Assembly: GCA_933207985.1 (NCBI GenBank)
Contig: OW240917.1
Coordinates: forward strand, 243,726,028-243,790,027
DNA: 64,000 bases
Direction of reading: 5' to 3'
DNA from: Pelobates cultripes
Lineage: Eukaryota; Chordata; Amphibia; Anura; Pelobatidae
The notes under the pieces are model-generated. The model had not been told where the DNA came from. It worked only from the letters and a program-made list of their open reading frames with translations, and did not search any database. Of the stretch, positions 11,227-22,304 are shown piece after piece (position 1 is the first letter of the stretch; every line of letters begins with the position of its first letter). A program made the position numbers and the translations under genes.

Positions 11227-12258
11227 ATGGGTCAGAAAAGCAAAAAACCCAAGAGCGATCGGACCTCGACAAGCCGAGATATCGGTGAACTCCTGAGGGG
11301 CGCCCAAAGGGCCGCATGGGACAAAATGGCGCTGGAAGGGGATGACTCCTCATACTCCTCAGAAGCCAACCCGCTCGACATCGTAGAGGAGATACCACTC
11401 GAGATACCCATGAGACCCGCAGCCAAACATCCAGCCCTGGCTGAACCCGTAACAGCAGCCCAGCTGAAAGACATGCTGGCTGAGCTTAGGGCGAATATAG
11501 CAGCAGATATGGCCTACTTCAAAACGGCCATTGAAAGCGCCACCTCCCGGATCACTCTCTTAGAGGCCACAACTAGTACCCAGGACTCCAGGCTAACCGT
11601 GGTGGAAAACCAGATTGCAGAACTGCAAAAGCAACAGCTGACAACCACCGACAGGGTGGACGCCATGGAGGACCAGAAAAGGCGCTACAACCTCAAAATC
11701 CGCGGCATCCCGGACTCGATAAGTCTAACTGACTTACCTCACTATGTCCGCCGACTGCTCACCACGCTGCTGCCACCCAAACAGGCCAAAGCGGTGAAAC
11801 TAGACGGCCTATTTCGCCTACCAAAACCGCCTACAGCGCCCATGACTGCCTCCGCAGACCTTATCATACGATTTCAATCAATGTCGGATAGGGCCCTGCT
11901 GCTCACAGCCACAAGGGGGAAGACCCCAATGCACTTCGAAGGCTCATCCCTAACGCTGTTCCAGGATCTTACCCGCAACACCATCGCATGGCGAAGGTCA
12001 CTGAGACCGCTGCTGAACATCCTTCAAGCGCAAGAGATCCAGTACCGCTGGGGAATCCCTAAGCAGATTCTATTCACTCACATGAATGCTGTTTACAGGG
12101 CCCGGACCTACGAGGAACTTGAAGCTCACCTACATAAGATCGGCATCATGGGACCGCAGAGAGAGGCCGGCTCAGGACTAGCACACATAGACCCCTCTGC
12201 CATCAAAGAATTCACCCCCCGAACGGGGCGACGCCTAGGTCAAGAGAGACTGACCTGA
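11227..12258 (+). CDS. L1 ORF1 protein (RNA-binding chaperone), intact
   Basis: The frame opens at 11173, but I prefer the ATG at 11227 (aaaATGg, product starting MGQKSKKPKSD, 343 residues) because basic MG-K starts are usual in this family. A low-complexity basic N-terminus is followed by a predicted coiled coil (roughly residues 80-150, heptad-like LLEATTST...VVENQIAELQKQQ). Then come an RRM-like segment beginning RRYNLKIRGIP, and the C-terminal domain with DLIIRFQSMSDRALLL and RWGIPKQILFTH. Family knowledge: the protein trimerises, coats element RNA and acts as a nucleic-acid chaperone in the cytoplasm. No stop or frameshift is seen. The partner ORF2 is absent. Confidence 0.87.
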   Translation: MGQKSKKPKSDRTSTSRDIGELLRGAQRAAWDKMALEGDDSSYSSEANPLDIVEEIPLEIPMRPAAKHPALAEPVTAAQLKDMLAELRANIAADMAYFKTAIESATSRITLLEATTSTQDSRLTVVENQIAELQKQQLTTTDRVDAMEDQKRRYNLKIRGIPDSISLTDLPHYVRRLLTTLLPPKQAKAVKLDGLFRLPKPPTAPMTASADLIIRFQSMSDRALLLTATRGKTPMHFEGSSLTLFQDLTRNTIAWRRSLRPLLNILQAQEIQYRWGIPKQILFTHMNAVYRARTYEELEAHLHKIGIMGPQREAGSGLAHIDPSAIKEFTPRTGRRLGQERLT

Positions 12259-13023
12259 AGATTACTCTACGAGCAGCCACTCTCAGCTCACTGGCTGGGC
12301 TCCTCCTAACCACCACTGATGACCACTCGGACTTATAACCCTTAATACTGGTTTGAACTTTCTCTCTGTTCCCAAAATGCTTAAGTCAACGCTTTTGTTT
12401 TCTTTTGTTATTTTTTTTTTCTTTTTTTCTTTTCACTGGTTGACTGTTTAATATATGCTACAGGGATACTCCCTCTGACCTGAGAATACACGAACACGGA
12501 CGAGCCTTTTCTCCCCTCCCTCCCCCCCCCCTCCGGGCTTCAACACCCTAGAGAATGCAGCCCGAGACTTACAACCGATCCCGGAGAGGTAACCCCAAAC
12601 AGGGATACTTGAGACCCAACGACGCAACAGCACATACACACCCTGGGGACAACACTAAATGTATCTACTCATAAATTGCCTTACTTCACTCACCACACTT
12701 TTCTTACCCTGGACTCGACTCACCTGCCTTACATATACTTACCTACAAGACCAGCCGACATATGGGACGCCTTCTGGCCAACCCTTCTGATTAGCCACAC
12801 ACCGTACATGACAATAGCGGACAGAGGGCACCATATGGGCTGGGAATACCCTATAAATGATGTACTCTATGTATACGACGTCTTTAACCCAAAAATAACA
12901 GTGCAGCACATATAACCATCTCTGCTTGCCAATTGTCTATTATGGAAATGTATATGTTTATACCACTGCAATCTGTATACTCCCGGCTGCACTGTCAAAA
13001 ATAAAGAATTAAAAAAAAAAAAA
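12259..13023 (+). other. 3' region of the ORF1-only element
   Basis: Starts with a T-rich stretch (12395-12435) and a C10 run near 12522-12531. It ends with AATAAA at about 13002 and the poly(A). The 79-codon frame at 12676-12915 (PADIWDAFWPTLL) is not recognised and may be part of the 3'UTR. Confidence 0.7.
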
Positions 13024-13040
13024 AAGAGTGCCAGTGTGTG
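13024..13040 (+). repeat. 3' target-site duplication of the L1-type insertion
   Basis: Identical to 11076-11092. Confidence 0.92.
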
Positions 13041-13124
13041 CATGTAGGTGCATATTTGTGTGATGTTTTTAGTGTTCATGTGTAGGTATTTACTGTGTAG
13101 GTATAGATGTGTTGGTGCACTATG

Positions 13125-13363
13125 TTTCCAATTCCCATCTGCCCCTTTTTATCTTTCTCCACCCCTCTCAATTCGTTTATATATTTCTCTCACATATTTA
13201 TCTCCCTCTTTCCTTAAATTTGCCTTCTCTCCATAACCCTCCCTTTCTCCAAATGTTCCCCTCTTCTTGTTCCCCATTTCTACACTTATTCCCTTCTTCT
13301 TTCATCCCTTCCCTCCCTTACTTGTTCCCTTCTTCTTTGTCCCATTCCCTCACTTGTTCCCAG
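13125..13363. repeat. Polypyrimidine tract, degenerate tandem
   Basis: About 240 bp of mainly C/T with repeated cttgttcccttcttctttc-type words. Overlapping stop-free frames here are low-complexity artefacts. Confidence 0.8.
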
Positions 13364-14020
13364 GCCCGGACTGGCTATTAGGCATACCGGGCAAATGCCT
13401 GGTGGGCCGCGATGGCCATGGGCCGAGGCCAACAGGGGAGATGAAAAGATCTCCCCTGCCGGCCCATGCAGAGCCGGCACTATCCCAGCGCCAGCCCCGC
13501 TATGTGCCTTCATGGCCGGCCCACAGGCCGCCGGGTGGGGAGGGAGACAGGAGAGGACCCGGGGAGCTCTGGCTTGCAGCTCCGTCGGGTTCCTCTCGTG
13601 GGGTCGGAGCAGTGCTGCGGTTACCATGGCAACGCCCTGATCTCGCAAGAGCGAACTCTAGCCCCGCATTCTAGAGTTCACAGTCACCACTGGGACCACC
13701 AGGGATGGCTGCACGGTCCCCCCTCTCAGGCAAAAGTTAAGAAGGGAGGGGGGGATACAGTGCTTTTTAAATAAAAATAAAAATATATATAGTTACATTA
13801 ATCTTTCCTCACCCCCCCCCACACACACACACACAATACCTCCAAACATATTTACACACACACTCACACAGCACCCTCTCACACACACAGCACCCTCTCA
13901 CACACAGCACCACCTCCACACACACATAGCACCCTTCACACACTGCACACCTCACATACATGCACAGCACCCTCACATACACACACAGCACCCCTCACAC
14001 ACTGCACTCTGTATGGATCA
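13364..14020. repeat. GC-rich hAT-like repeat with CA-rich minisatellite
   Basis: Starts caggcccggactggctatta, a hAT-like terminal word, with a GC-rich core to about 13730. Then follow A-rich sequence and a CACACA/cagcaccctcacac minisatellite (13809-14005). No right terminus was defined. Confidence 0.55.
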
Positions 14021-14270
14021 TGCCCATACAGTCTCACTGCTCAATTCTCTGCCATTTAGGAGTAAATAGCCCTAGCCACACCACCCTGCATGTGACTTAT
14101 AGAGCCTGCCTAAACACTTCCTGTTAAGAGAGATGTAATGTTTACACTTACTTTATTGCACAGTCTGTTTAATTTAAAATTTCTGCTGCTCTGGTAACAA
14201 CCTGCTAGGAGCATCCTGTGTTTGCTTAAAGTTAAATTTACAGATCAGGAGATAAAAATGTCCAAAGTAA
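14021..14270 (+). repeat. MITE, left part (split by palindromic element)
   Basis: Contains gtctcactgctcaattctct, ctagccacaccaccctgcat and cacttcctgttaagagag. The family continues after 15590 with gtcacagccagggaaggcat, so the element between is a later insertion. Confidence 0.65.
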
Positions 14271-15589
14271 CCCCTTAAGGACTGAGCCACATGTACATGT
14301 TGTGATCAAAACAAAAACTTGAATTTGCGCTATATGTCTGTTCAGGCGTAATTCACCTCTTTCATATTATGCGCACCCACACTTTATTCAGGGGAAACAG
14401 GGCTTTCATTTAACATCAAATATTAAGGTATGAAACAATTTAATATGAATAAAATATTTTAAAAATGGGAAAAAATAAGAATTTTATAAAATGTTTAGTT
14501 CTATGTGACATTCTAACTGTGAGTGTCATAAAACTGCTTGCTTTACTGAATAAAATACTCATATTTGTATTAAGCGATGTCTCACGTGTAAAACAGTACC
14601 CTCTATGTACAGGTTTTATGGTGTTTTGGGAAGTTACAGGGTCAAATGTAGCATGTTACATTTATCAGTTTTCTCACATTGAAAATGTTGCCTTTGAGAC
14701 TGTATGGTAGCCCAGGAATGAGAATTACCCTCATGATGGCATACAATTTGCAAAAGTAGACAACCTAAGGTATTGCAAATGGTATGTCCTGTCTTTTTTA
14801 GTAGCCACTTAGTCACAAACACTGGCCAAAGTTAGTGTTAATATTTGTTTGTGTGTGAAAAATGCAAAAAAATTATTTGAACACCAATTTTGGCCATTGT
14901 TTGTGACTAAGTGGCTACTAAAAAAGACTGCACATACCCCATTTGCAATACCTTGGGTTGTCTACTTTTGCAAATGGTATGCCATCATGGGGGTAATTTT
15001 CATTCCTGGGTGACCGTACGGTCTCAAAGGCAACATAACCAACCTGGCGAATTTCAATGTGAAAAAACTGAAACACAAGCCTTATATTTGACTCTGTAAC
15101 CCCATAAAACCTGTAAATGAGTGGTACTGTTATACTCGTGAGACATCACTGAACACAAATATTAGTGTTTCAAAACAGTAAAATGTGTCACAACAATTAT
15201 ATTGTAAGTGTAAGTGCCATTTGTGTGTGAAAAATGCAAAACATTTCACTTTTACACTGTTTTAACTTTATTTCATTTTATTTCCAGGCAGCAGGGGGAG
15301 TACCTGTCATTACAGGCACTCCCCCTGCTGGCAATGCCTTGGACAGCTATGCCATCCATGTGATCGTGAGGTCCTCGCAAGGACCTCGCGATCACATGGC
15401 CCATGGGGGCCAAAGAGGATGCAAGTGGACTCCCTGGGCTCCCAGGTAAGTCCCCATACTGTGATCGCCGGCATGGGATTGCCGGTGACCGGGTAAGTAG
15501 AAAGGACGGCTTGGGCGTTCTATGCCACCCTCCGGCGTTTAGAGCCGGTTCCTTAAGGACGGCATAGAATGCCCGCCGTCCTTAAGGGG
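14271..15589. mobile_element. Palindromic TTAA-target element, copy A
   Basis: Termini ccccttaaggac and gtccttaagggg are inverted. TTAA follows at 15590-15593; the left target reads gtaa. Two arms of about 310 bp (14525-14845 and 14885-15195) are inverted copies around a centre near 14865, with blocks such as gttgcctttgagac and its complement gtctcaaaggcaac. The right tail holds three smaller GC-rich hairpins (15290-15330, 15355-15400, 15500-15580). No coding capacity. Confidence 0.8.
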
Positions 15590-15717
15590 TTAAGATCTGA
15601 TTTAAAATTAAACCATTGTTTTCATGAAGGCTTTATCAGTCACAGCCAGGGAAGGCATGGCTAGAGCTGCATACACAGAAACAAAAATGATTTAACTCCT
15701 GAATAGCAAAGAATTAA
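15590..15717 (+). repeat. MITE, right part (truncated)
   Basis: Continues the element of 14021-14270 with agccagggaaggcatggcta and cagaaacaaaaatgatttaa. It stops at a TTAA (15714-15717) where copy B begins. Confidence 0.6.
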
Positions 15718-16609
15718 GTATGGGTATTTGTGTTCAGTGAAGTCTCCCGAGTACAACAGTACCCCTCATGTACAGGTTTTATGGTGTTTTCAAAAGTTAC
15801 AGCGTCAAATATAAGGCTTGTGTTTCATTTTTTTCACATTAAAATTCGCCAGATTGGGTACGTTGCCTTTGAGACCCTATGGTAGCCCAAGAATGAAAAT
15901 TACCCCTATGATGGCATACCATTTGCAATAGTAGACAACCCAAGGTATTGCAAACGGGGTATGTCCAGTCTTTTTTAGTAGCCACTTAGTCACAAACACT
16001 GGCCAAAATTGGCGTATTTTACCTTTTTCACACACAAACAAATACTAAGGCTAACTTTGGCCAGTGTTTGTGACCAAATGACTACTAAAAAAGACTGGAC
16101 ATACCCCATTTGCAATACCTTGGGTTGTCTACTATTGCAAATGGTATGCCATTATGGGTGTAAAGGCAACGTAACCAATCTGGCGAATTTCAATTTTAAA
16201 TGTAACGTGCTATATTTGACCCTGTAACTTCCCAAAACACCATAAAATCTGTACAATAGGGGTACTGTTTTACACGTGAGACTTTGCTGAATACAAATAT
16301 GTGTATTTTATTGCAGTAAAAGCAAACAGTATTATGACATTGACAGTTAAAATGTCATGTAGAACAAAAAAAATCAAAAAAAATCTTATTTTCTCCCATT
16401 TTTTTCATATTAAATTATGTTTCATAGCTAAATATTTGATATTAAATGAAACCCCTGTTTCCCCTGAATAAAATGATATATAATAAGGGTGGGTGCATTT
16501 ACTATGAAAGAGGTGAATTATGGTTGGACAGACATGTAACGCAAATGCCAGGTTTTGTTTACATTTTGTTTCGTTCACAACGTGTACATTTGGCTCCGTC
16601 CTTAAGGGG
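15718..16609. mobile_element. Palindromic TTAA-target element, copy B, truncated
   Basis: Inverted arms at about 15718-16010 and 16045-16325. The right end ctccgtccttaagggg at 16609 is the reverse complement of the left end of copy A, so B is inverted relative to A. TTAA follows at 16610-16613. The outer left part is missing. Confidence 0.75.
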
Positions 16610-16613
16610 TTAA

Positions 16614-17994
16614 TACCTATATTTTACTAATAGGACAAGTGTTTTTCCTAATTGTTAATCATATCTCTGACTTTTTTGAAATGTAATTTCTTTAAGACAC
16701 TTTTACGGACACCGCACTCAGATTTTGCATGGGACTCTATGCGTGCATTATAAAATCTCTTTTTGGTAGTAAGACTAGTTGCTGGTTGTTCACTACCTAT
16801 GTGCAGAAGTTCACACTGTGTTCTTATCTGTTATAAGTTGAGGTGAACACAACTGGTCACATCTTATAGTAGCAGAACAACAAACAATAGTCTATGGATA
16901 TCATGCCAATTAAATATGGAAGTTCTCTGTGATCTAAGTCCAATTATACTCTGCAAGTAATATAGCAGCCACACAGCCAGAACATCAGAGGAATTAGAGG
17001 AGGACGTTAATCAAGGAAGTGACCCATTATTTTACATTGCATTTAATAGAAATTAAAAATATCCCCAAAAAATAAAATAGAAATCTAAACTAATCAATGG
17101 TAAAGAAGATACTCACATTGAAGTTTATCTACAATAAATTCTCAGGCTTTAGATTTCCAGCAGTTAGCTCTGCCATGATGCGAAAATGATCTTCCAATCA
17201 GGATGCTCCAATAACTTTCCATGACACGTTTCAAAGAGTTGACTTTATACAACAAATCCCTACCCAGCCAGGTTTTATGGACATTTTAGTTCAGTTACAT
17301 TTGATTCATGAAAGTAGGTAGCTGAACTATGAAACTTTTGCTATGCTTTTCCAATAATTATGTTATTAGGGAAACAATGAAATTTAGGAGGAAGCACTAT
17401 AAAGGGATCAATGACATCACATATACAGGTACATTGAACAACAATAAGGAAATATTTCAGAATGGGGGTGATAGGACAGAGAAGGCAAAGTGATGATATG
17501 GAATGCTGTGAAACAGTGTAAAATTCATGAAAGTGCTGTTGGTTCCTTGAGTGTCCCTTTAAAGTGTCAGATTTACAGTTAATATTCATGGAACAATTCC
17601 ATGCAGTCTTTTATCGTTCCAAGATCAATAAAATGAATTCCATTGTGTATCAATAATAAAATCGTCTATACTACATAGTAACTTAGAATAGTTTAAAGAT
17701 ATGTCCAAATTAGTGACATAATTTTTACTTATGTAGGCTGTACATGTCACATCTTAACTGCATTACCGATTAAAGAAATCCAATACCAAATATAATTTAT
17801 ATGAAATATAATATTTTAAGAACTATCCCCAAACATTTAGTTTGAAATAAAGTTCTTCGTGGACCTTGCCAGTAAAACAGTCTCTCCTAAGCACACAGTA
17901 ACGCTTTGTTAACTAACAAGAATTAACAATAGATTTTCCCAGCATGAATGTACTCACAGTGAGTCTGATCTGTCTTCATTAAGATGTATTTTAC
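16614..17994. other. Non-coding; MITE end near 17560
   Basis: Mostly unremarkable AT-rich DNA. ttccttgagtgtccctttaa (17551-17570) is a TTAA-family right end; its left end was not located. Confidence 0.5.
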
Positions 17995-18360
17995 ATTCAT
18001 TACTTTCCCCCAAATAAACAAGTTTAATCCTCCACTTAAAAGTGATAGAGTTAACAGCCATTTCAGACTGGCCCCGCATTGCTATCCCCAGAACCATCCC
18101 TTTAGATAAGGATCTTATATGACTTGCTAACAAATTTGGAATTGGGAGATAAACTAGTTTCAGTACAGTATCTGTTGTCACAAATGTTACAATTTATAAC
18201 CCTTCTCAGGTAGGTGGAAACTATTTTGAAAATTTGGGAGCAGTAAACGGTTTAAGTGAAGAACAGTAAAACAATTTGCAATTACTGCAAACAATGATGG
18301 TAGGAACAGAGATATTACCAACAGGGCATGGGTATACTGATATCTCTTTACATATCATTA
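17995..18360 (+). repeat. Dispersed repeat family 1, copy b
   Basis: Collinear with 6336-6700; see shared blocks there. Confidence 0.75.
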
Positions 18361-19519
18361 TAAGATCTCCTATGTGAATGTTTCCAGATAAGAAAACTAG
18401 GTGGAACCAGGGGAAATGAAGCAGAGCCACGACTCAGCTCCTATTTGCACCATTGCATCTAAAACAATTTGCCATCTCTGACACACAGCAGGATCTGCTA
18501 TCTTGTATCTTAGTCCGCCATGTGATTGCATACTGAGTCACGGGGGTCTGTCTATGTTATCCAGGGCTCATTTGCAGTGGATAAAATGGAAATTAGTGAA
18601 AAGACTTGTGCAGTGTTTATCTTTAAAAAAAAAAAAAAACAACTAAAAAAACATGCTGTTTATTGAGATAGATATCATGTAAAATCCCTAGGTTGCAGAG
18701 GGAAACCTACCTAGAATAAATCTCATTATCCCAGTACATCATTCCGGCCCTGTTACACTCTAATGGCTGTACCTAGGCACCTAGAAATAAATGGAGCCAT
18801 TTAAATTACGATTCCTGTAGATCGCTTAGTACAAGCATGTTACATGGTCTCTTACCATGTGTCAATTTGACGGTGTAACTTTCTACAGTTTGAATATATT
18901 TTAAATATTATTACATAGGGGTTTATACATTAAACTGGAAAACATGGAGAATTATATACCTAAACTGCTCAATATAGGCCAAAATAAGCCAAGATGGCAT
19001 TATAGTTGTATTTTTTTAGCTCAAATATTTTGCCCATGATTTAAAAGACTTTATTATATATTTACCACAATTCTCTGTTTCGTGAATGAATGTCACTTTA
19101 AACAGTTTCAAGCAGGAACCTTGACAAATATATAATAGCATTACAGGTATCCACTGATAAGTAAAAATACAACTGTATAATGGTTACGATTTTTGCAATT
19201 TTAAAAAAAATGTATTTCTCCAATGTGTGTTATCTAGGGGCCACATATTAGAGGATTTGTGCTTTTGGTTATTTTATCTTTTTATGTTTTTTTTAGTACT
19301 CACTCATATTGGTTTTGTAAGTGCCAGTAAGGGCCAGATGAACATTTTAATAGGGCAATCTGGGAAGCGAAACATTTTTTTTAAAATTTATACAATGGTT
19401 ATGCACCTGAGTAAATGTGTGTTTTTTGTTTTTTAATCTGGAAAAATGTGCAAACAGGCAGTTTAAAAAGGTTATTAAAAGTGGCACTAACATTTTTTAA
19501 AACAGAATCCTTTTGAAAA
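18361..19519. other. Non-coding, nothing recognised
   Basis: A-rich tract near 18627-18640. No gene-like signal. Confidence 0.5.
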
Positions 19520-20680
19520 AAGTCACAAAGAATTTTAAATTGAGCCCTATATCTAACTGGAAGCCAATGCAGGGACTGACAGAGCGGGGAGGCATAAGAG
19601 GTGCGAGCAGACAGGAAAATGAGCCTCGCCGCCGCATTCGTTATAGATTGCAGCAGTGCAATCTGGGAACATGTAAGACCACAAGGGTATTGCAGTAGTC
19701 AAGGCGAGAGAGAACAAGAGCATGGACCAGCACCTTAGCCGCATCCGGGGTTAAATAGGGGCGGATGCGCGCTATGTTTTTGAGATGGATTTGGTGATTG
19801 ATTGGACATGAGGGGTGAAGGAGAGGTTGGAGTCAAAAACAACACCCAGGCAGCAAGCCTGCAAGGTAGAGGTGATGGTAGCATCGTTGACTTGGAGAGA
19901 GACAGACACAGGAGTAGTAACACTTGAGGGAGGTAAGACCAGAAGTTCTGTTTTGGACAGGTCGAGTTTAAGTAAGTGAGCAGCCATCCAGTTGGAAATC
20001 GAAGTGACACAGGCGGAGACATGAGTCAAGATGGGCGGAGAGAGATCATTAGAGGACAGGTAGATTTAAGTGCCATCCGCTTAGAAATGATAACGGAAGC
20101 CAAAGGAGCTGATGAGTTTACCAAGGTAGGCAGTATAGGTAGAGAACAGTAAGGGAACCAAGGACAGAACCTTGGGGGACGCCGACAGAGATTGGTTGGG
20201 GGGAAGAGGCAGAGTCAGAGAAAGAAATACTGAAAGAGTGCATTAGGAGAGAGCAGTATCCCGTAGACCAAAATTACAGAGAATGCGAAGAAGCTGTCAA
20301 AGGCAGCAGAAAGATCAAGGAGAATTAGGACAGAGTAATGGCTGCGAGATTTAGCAGCAATTAAATCGTTGAATACTTTGGTCACAGCTGTTTCGACAGA
20401 ATGACCAGCGCAGAATCCAGAGTGAAGGGGGTCAAGCAGAGAGTTGGATTCGAGAAAGTCAGTCAGTCTGGTGTACACAACTTTCTCGAGGATCTTGGAG
20501 GCAAATGGTAGTAGCGAGATAGGGCGGTAGTTGGATGGGGAGTTGGGGTCAAGGCTGGGCTTTTTCAGAATTGGGGTTACAGTTGCATGTTTGAAGAGTG
20601 AGGGAAATGTGCCAGAGGAAAGGGAGAGATTGAGAATTTTAGTGAGCGGAAATAAAATCAATATGCTCTTCCTCTATAGA
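19520..20680 (-). pseudogene. L2/CR1-group LINE reverse transcriptase fragment
   Basis: On the minus strand 20661-20215 encodes an RT segment with [48 protein letters not shown] and LDLSAAFD (catalytic motif A). The frame then breaks. Further pieces at 20029-19735 carry NWMAAHLLKLDLSKTELLVL in a new frame, and 19560-19530 carries the LHWLPV region. The YADD-equivalent near 20060-20085 is mutated. Both ends are truncated. The RT would copy element RNA at a nicked target; this relic cannot. Confidence 0.88.
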
Positions 20681-20754
20681 AACAGTGACGGCTGACTGCT
20701 TTACTACAGGCCTTGCAACTGGTAGCATATAAGCACAAGTGCATTTCATATAGA

Positions 20755-21065
20755 CAAAGAGAGACACTTTCATTTTAGGGGTGTGAGTTGGGGTGTGGTC
20801 AAGGGCGGGCTATTCTGAGAAATTCTAGGTGATTTACTAATAGCAATTTAAGCAACTAAAATGTATTTTAGAACAAGAGCAGTGTACTGTATCTTCTTTA
20901 CACAGACTGATTTCTAAACACATTTATTGTAGTTTAAATACACATTACTGGGAGTATTATTGCCATTATACACTGAGGCACACCTAGAATACCAAGCTCC
21001 TAAAAAATAGGGACAATAGAATGGAAAAGACAAAGTGAGTTGGGCCCAACATAGGAACTGTTCCT
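20755..21065 (-). repeat. Dispersed repeat family 2, copy b
   Basis: Reverse complement of 6715-7058, with shared acacagactgatttctaaac and acattactgggagtattatt blocks at roughly 80 percent identity by eye. Confidence 0.75.
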
Positions 21066-21349
21066 CCTAAATAGATAAACTTTGGAGGTACACAAGTTGC
21101 ACATTATGGTTAGATTGCAAAGCCTTTTTAAAAAGGTGATATTTGAAGGAGTACTTGCAAATGGAGAGGAAAGGAGAAAGTAAATGTTTTCTGGTTATGA
21201 GTTAAGGTGAGGATAGCCAGCTAGCCAAAGACAGCAAGATCAACCTTAAGTAATTGATGCCAAAAAGGTTAAAATAACACTATAGTGTCAGGAATACAAG
21301 CATGTATTTCTGACACTATAGTTTGACAACTGCAATTTGCAATTTTCGC
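21066..21349. other. Non-coding with a short TTAA-family hairpin
   Basis: aacactatagtgtcaggaat (21276-) pairs with tttctgacactatagttt (21308-21325), a MITE-like inverted repeat. Confidence 0.5.
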
Positions 21350-22304
21350 CATGGAGAGTATAAAGGCAGCAGCCCTGGAGAGCATAGAGGCGGCCGCCCT
21401 GGGGTGCATGGAGGCTGGAACAGCACGCGAGTTAGCAGTGATCTTCCTGCAGCTCCTCTCTGCTCCCTTGTGCTGTGTAATGATGTAATGATGTCATTCT
21501 GGCCCCGGCAGCACTGCAGACAGTGTGGGGGAGCAGAGAGGAGCTGCAGGAGGATCACTGCTCCCTCGCACACACTAATAGCAGCCCCACTGGACCCCAG
21601 GGAAAGTCCACTCAGCTCTCCCAAAGGTAGGGAGGCTGGGTGGATTAGAATTAAAAATATAAATGTGTCAGTGTTACAGAGTGTGTGTGTGTGCATATAT
21701 ATATGTCTCTGTGTGTGTGTGTGTATGTGTATATGTCTGTGTGTATATGTGTGTGTGTATTTGTATATGTGTATATGTGTGTGTCTCTGTCAATGAGTGT
21801 GTGTGTGTGTGTTTGTCTGTCTGTCAGTGTGTGCGTGTGTATGTGTCAGTTTGTGTGTCTGTTTAGGTACCTGCCCCCCTCCGATCACATGATTGGTGTT
21901 TTTTCCCAGGCCGTGCTGGCTTCGCCATTGCTTGTCCCGCCTCCATAGCTGAGATATTAATGATCTCAGCTAACCCAATGCTTTCCTATAGGAAAGCATT
22001 GGGAGGATATTATGCATATTCTCTATGAGTAACATTCAGCGCCTCCATGCGGAGCACTGACGCAAGGACTCTCTAGTGGCTGTCTGAGTGACTGTCACTA
22101 GAGGTCTTAGTAGGCAGCAATGTAAACACTGCCTTTTCTCTATAAAGGCAATGTTTACATTGAAAAGGTTACAGGGACAGGCTATAGGAACCAAAACAAC
22201 TACATGAATCTGTTGTGGTTCTGGTGACTATAATGGCCCATGAAAAACTGGCTCCTAACTTTTTTAGCTGGCTCCTAGATTCCAAACAAATTTGTTAAGC
22301 CCTG
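21350..22304 (+). mobile_element. hAT-like element, left-truncated, with TG-rich core
   Basis: Collinear with 51230-52528: shared gcagctcctctctgctc, ccactcagctctcccaaagg, a TG minisatellite (21675-21865), tttaggtacctgccccc and a right terminus ttgttaagccctg. The clean left terminus seen at 51105 is absent. Confidence 0.7.
21675..21868 (+). repeat. TG-rich minisatellite within hAT-like element
   Basis: (TG)n interspersed with tatgtg and tctg. Stop-free in several frames, which explains the Cys/Val-rich frames here. Confidence 0.92.

Larger units (their letters stand above)
11093..13023 (+). mobile_element. L1-derived element with ORF1 only (half-LINE), full length
   Basis: Bounded by perfect 17-bp duplications, starting gggcggagccaactg and ending in aataaagaattaaaaaaa and a poly(A) tail. 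It contains one ORF1-type frame and about 760 bp of 3' sequence, but no endonuclease, reverse transcriptase or Cys-rich C-terminus; ordinary L1 elements need a further 3.5-4 kb for ORF2. Because both duplications are intact, the missing ORF2 was already absent when the element inserted. It must have been mobilised by an L1 acting in trans. Confidence 0.88.

Noticed and set aside
11072..11474. Minus-strand frames of 108 and 80 codons opposite L1 ORF1
   Set aside because: Antisense shadows of the ORF1 coding sequence.
13267..13774. Overlapping GC-rich frames of 81-135 codons
   Set aside because: Both strands and several frames are open together in a GC-rich repeat; no domain seen.
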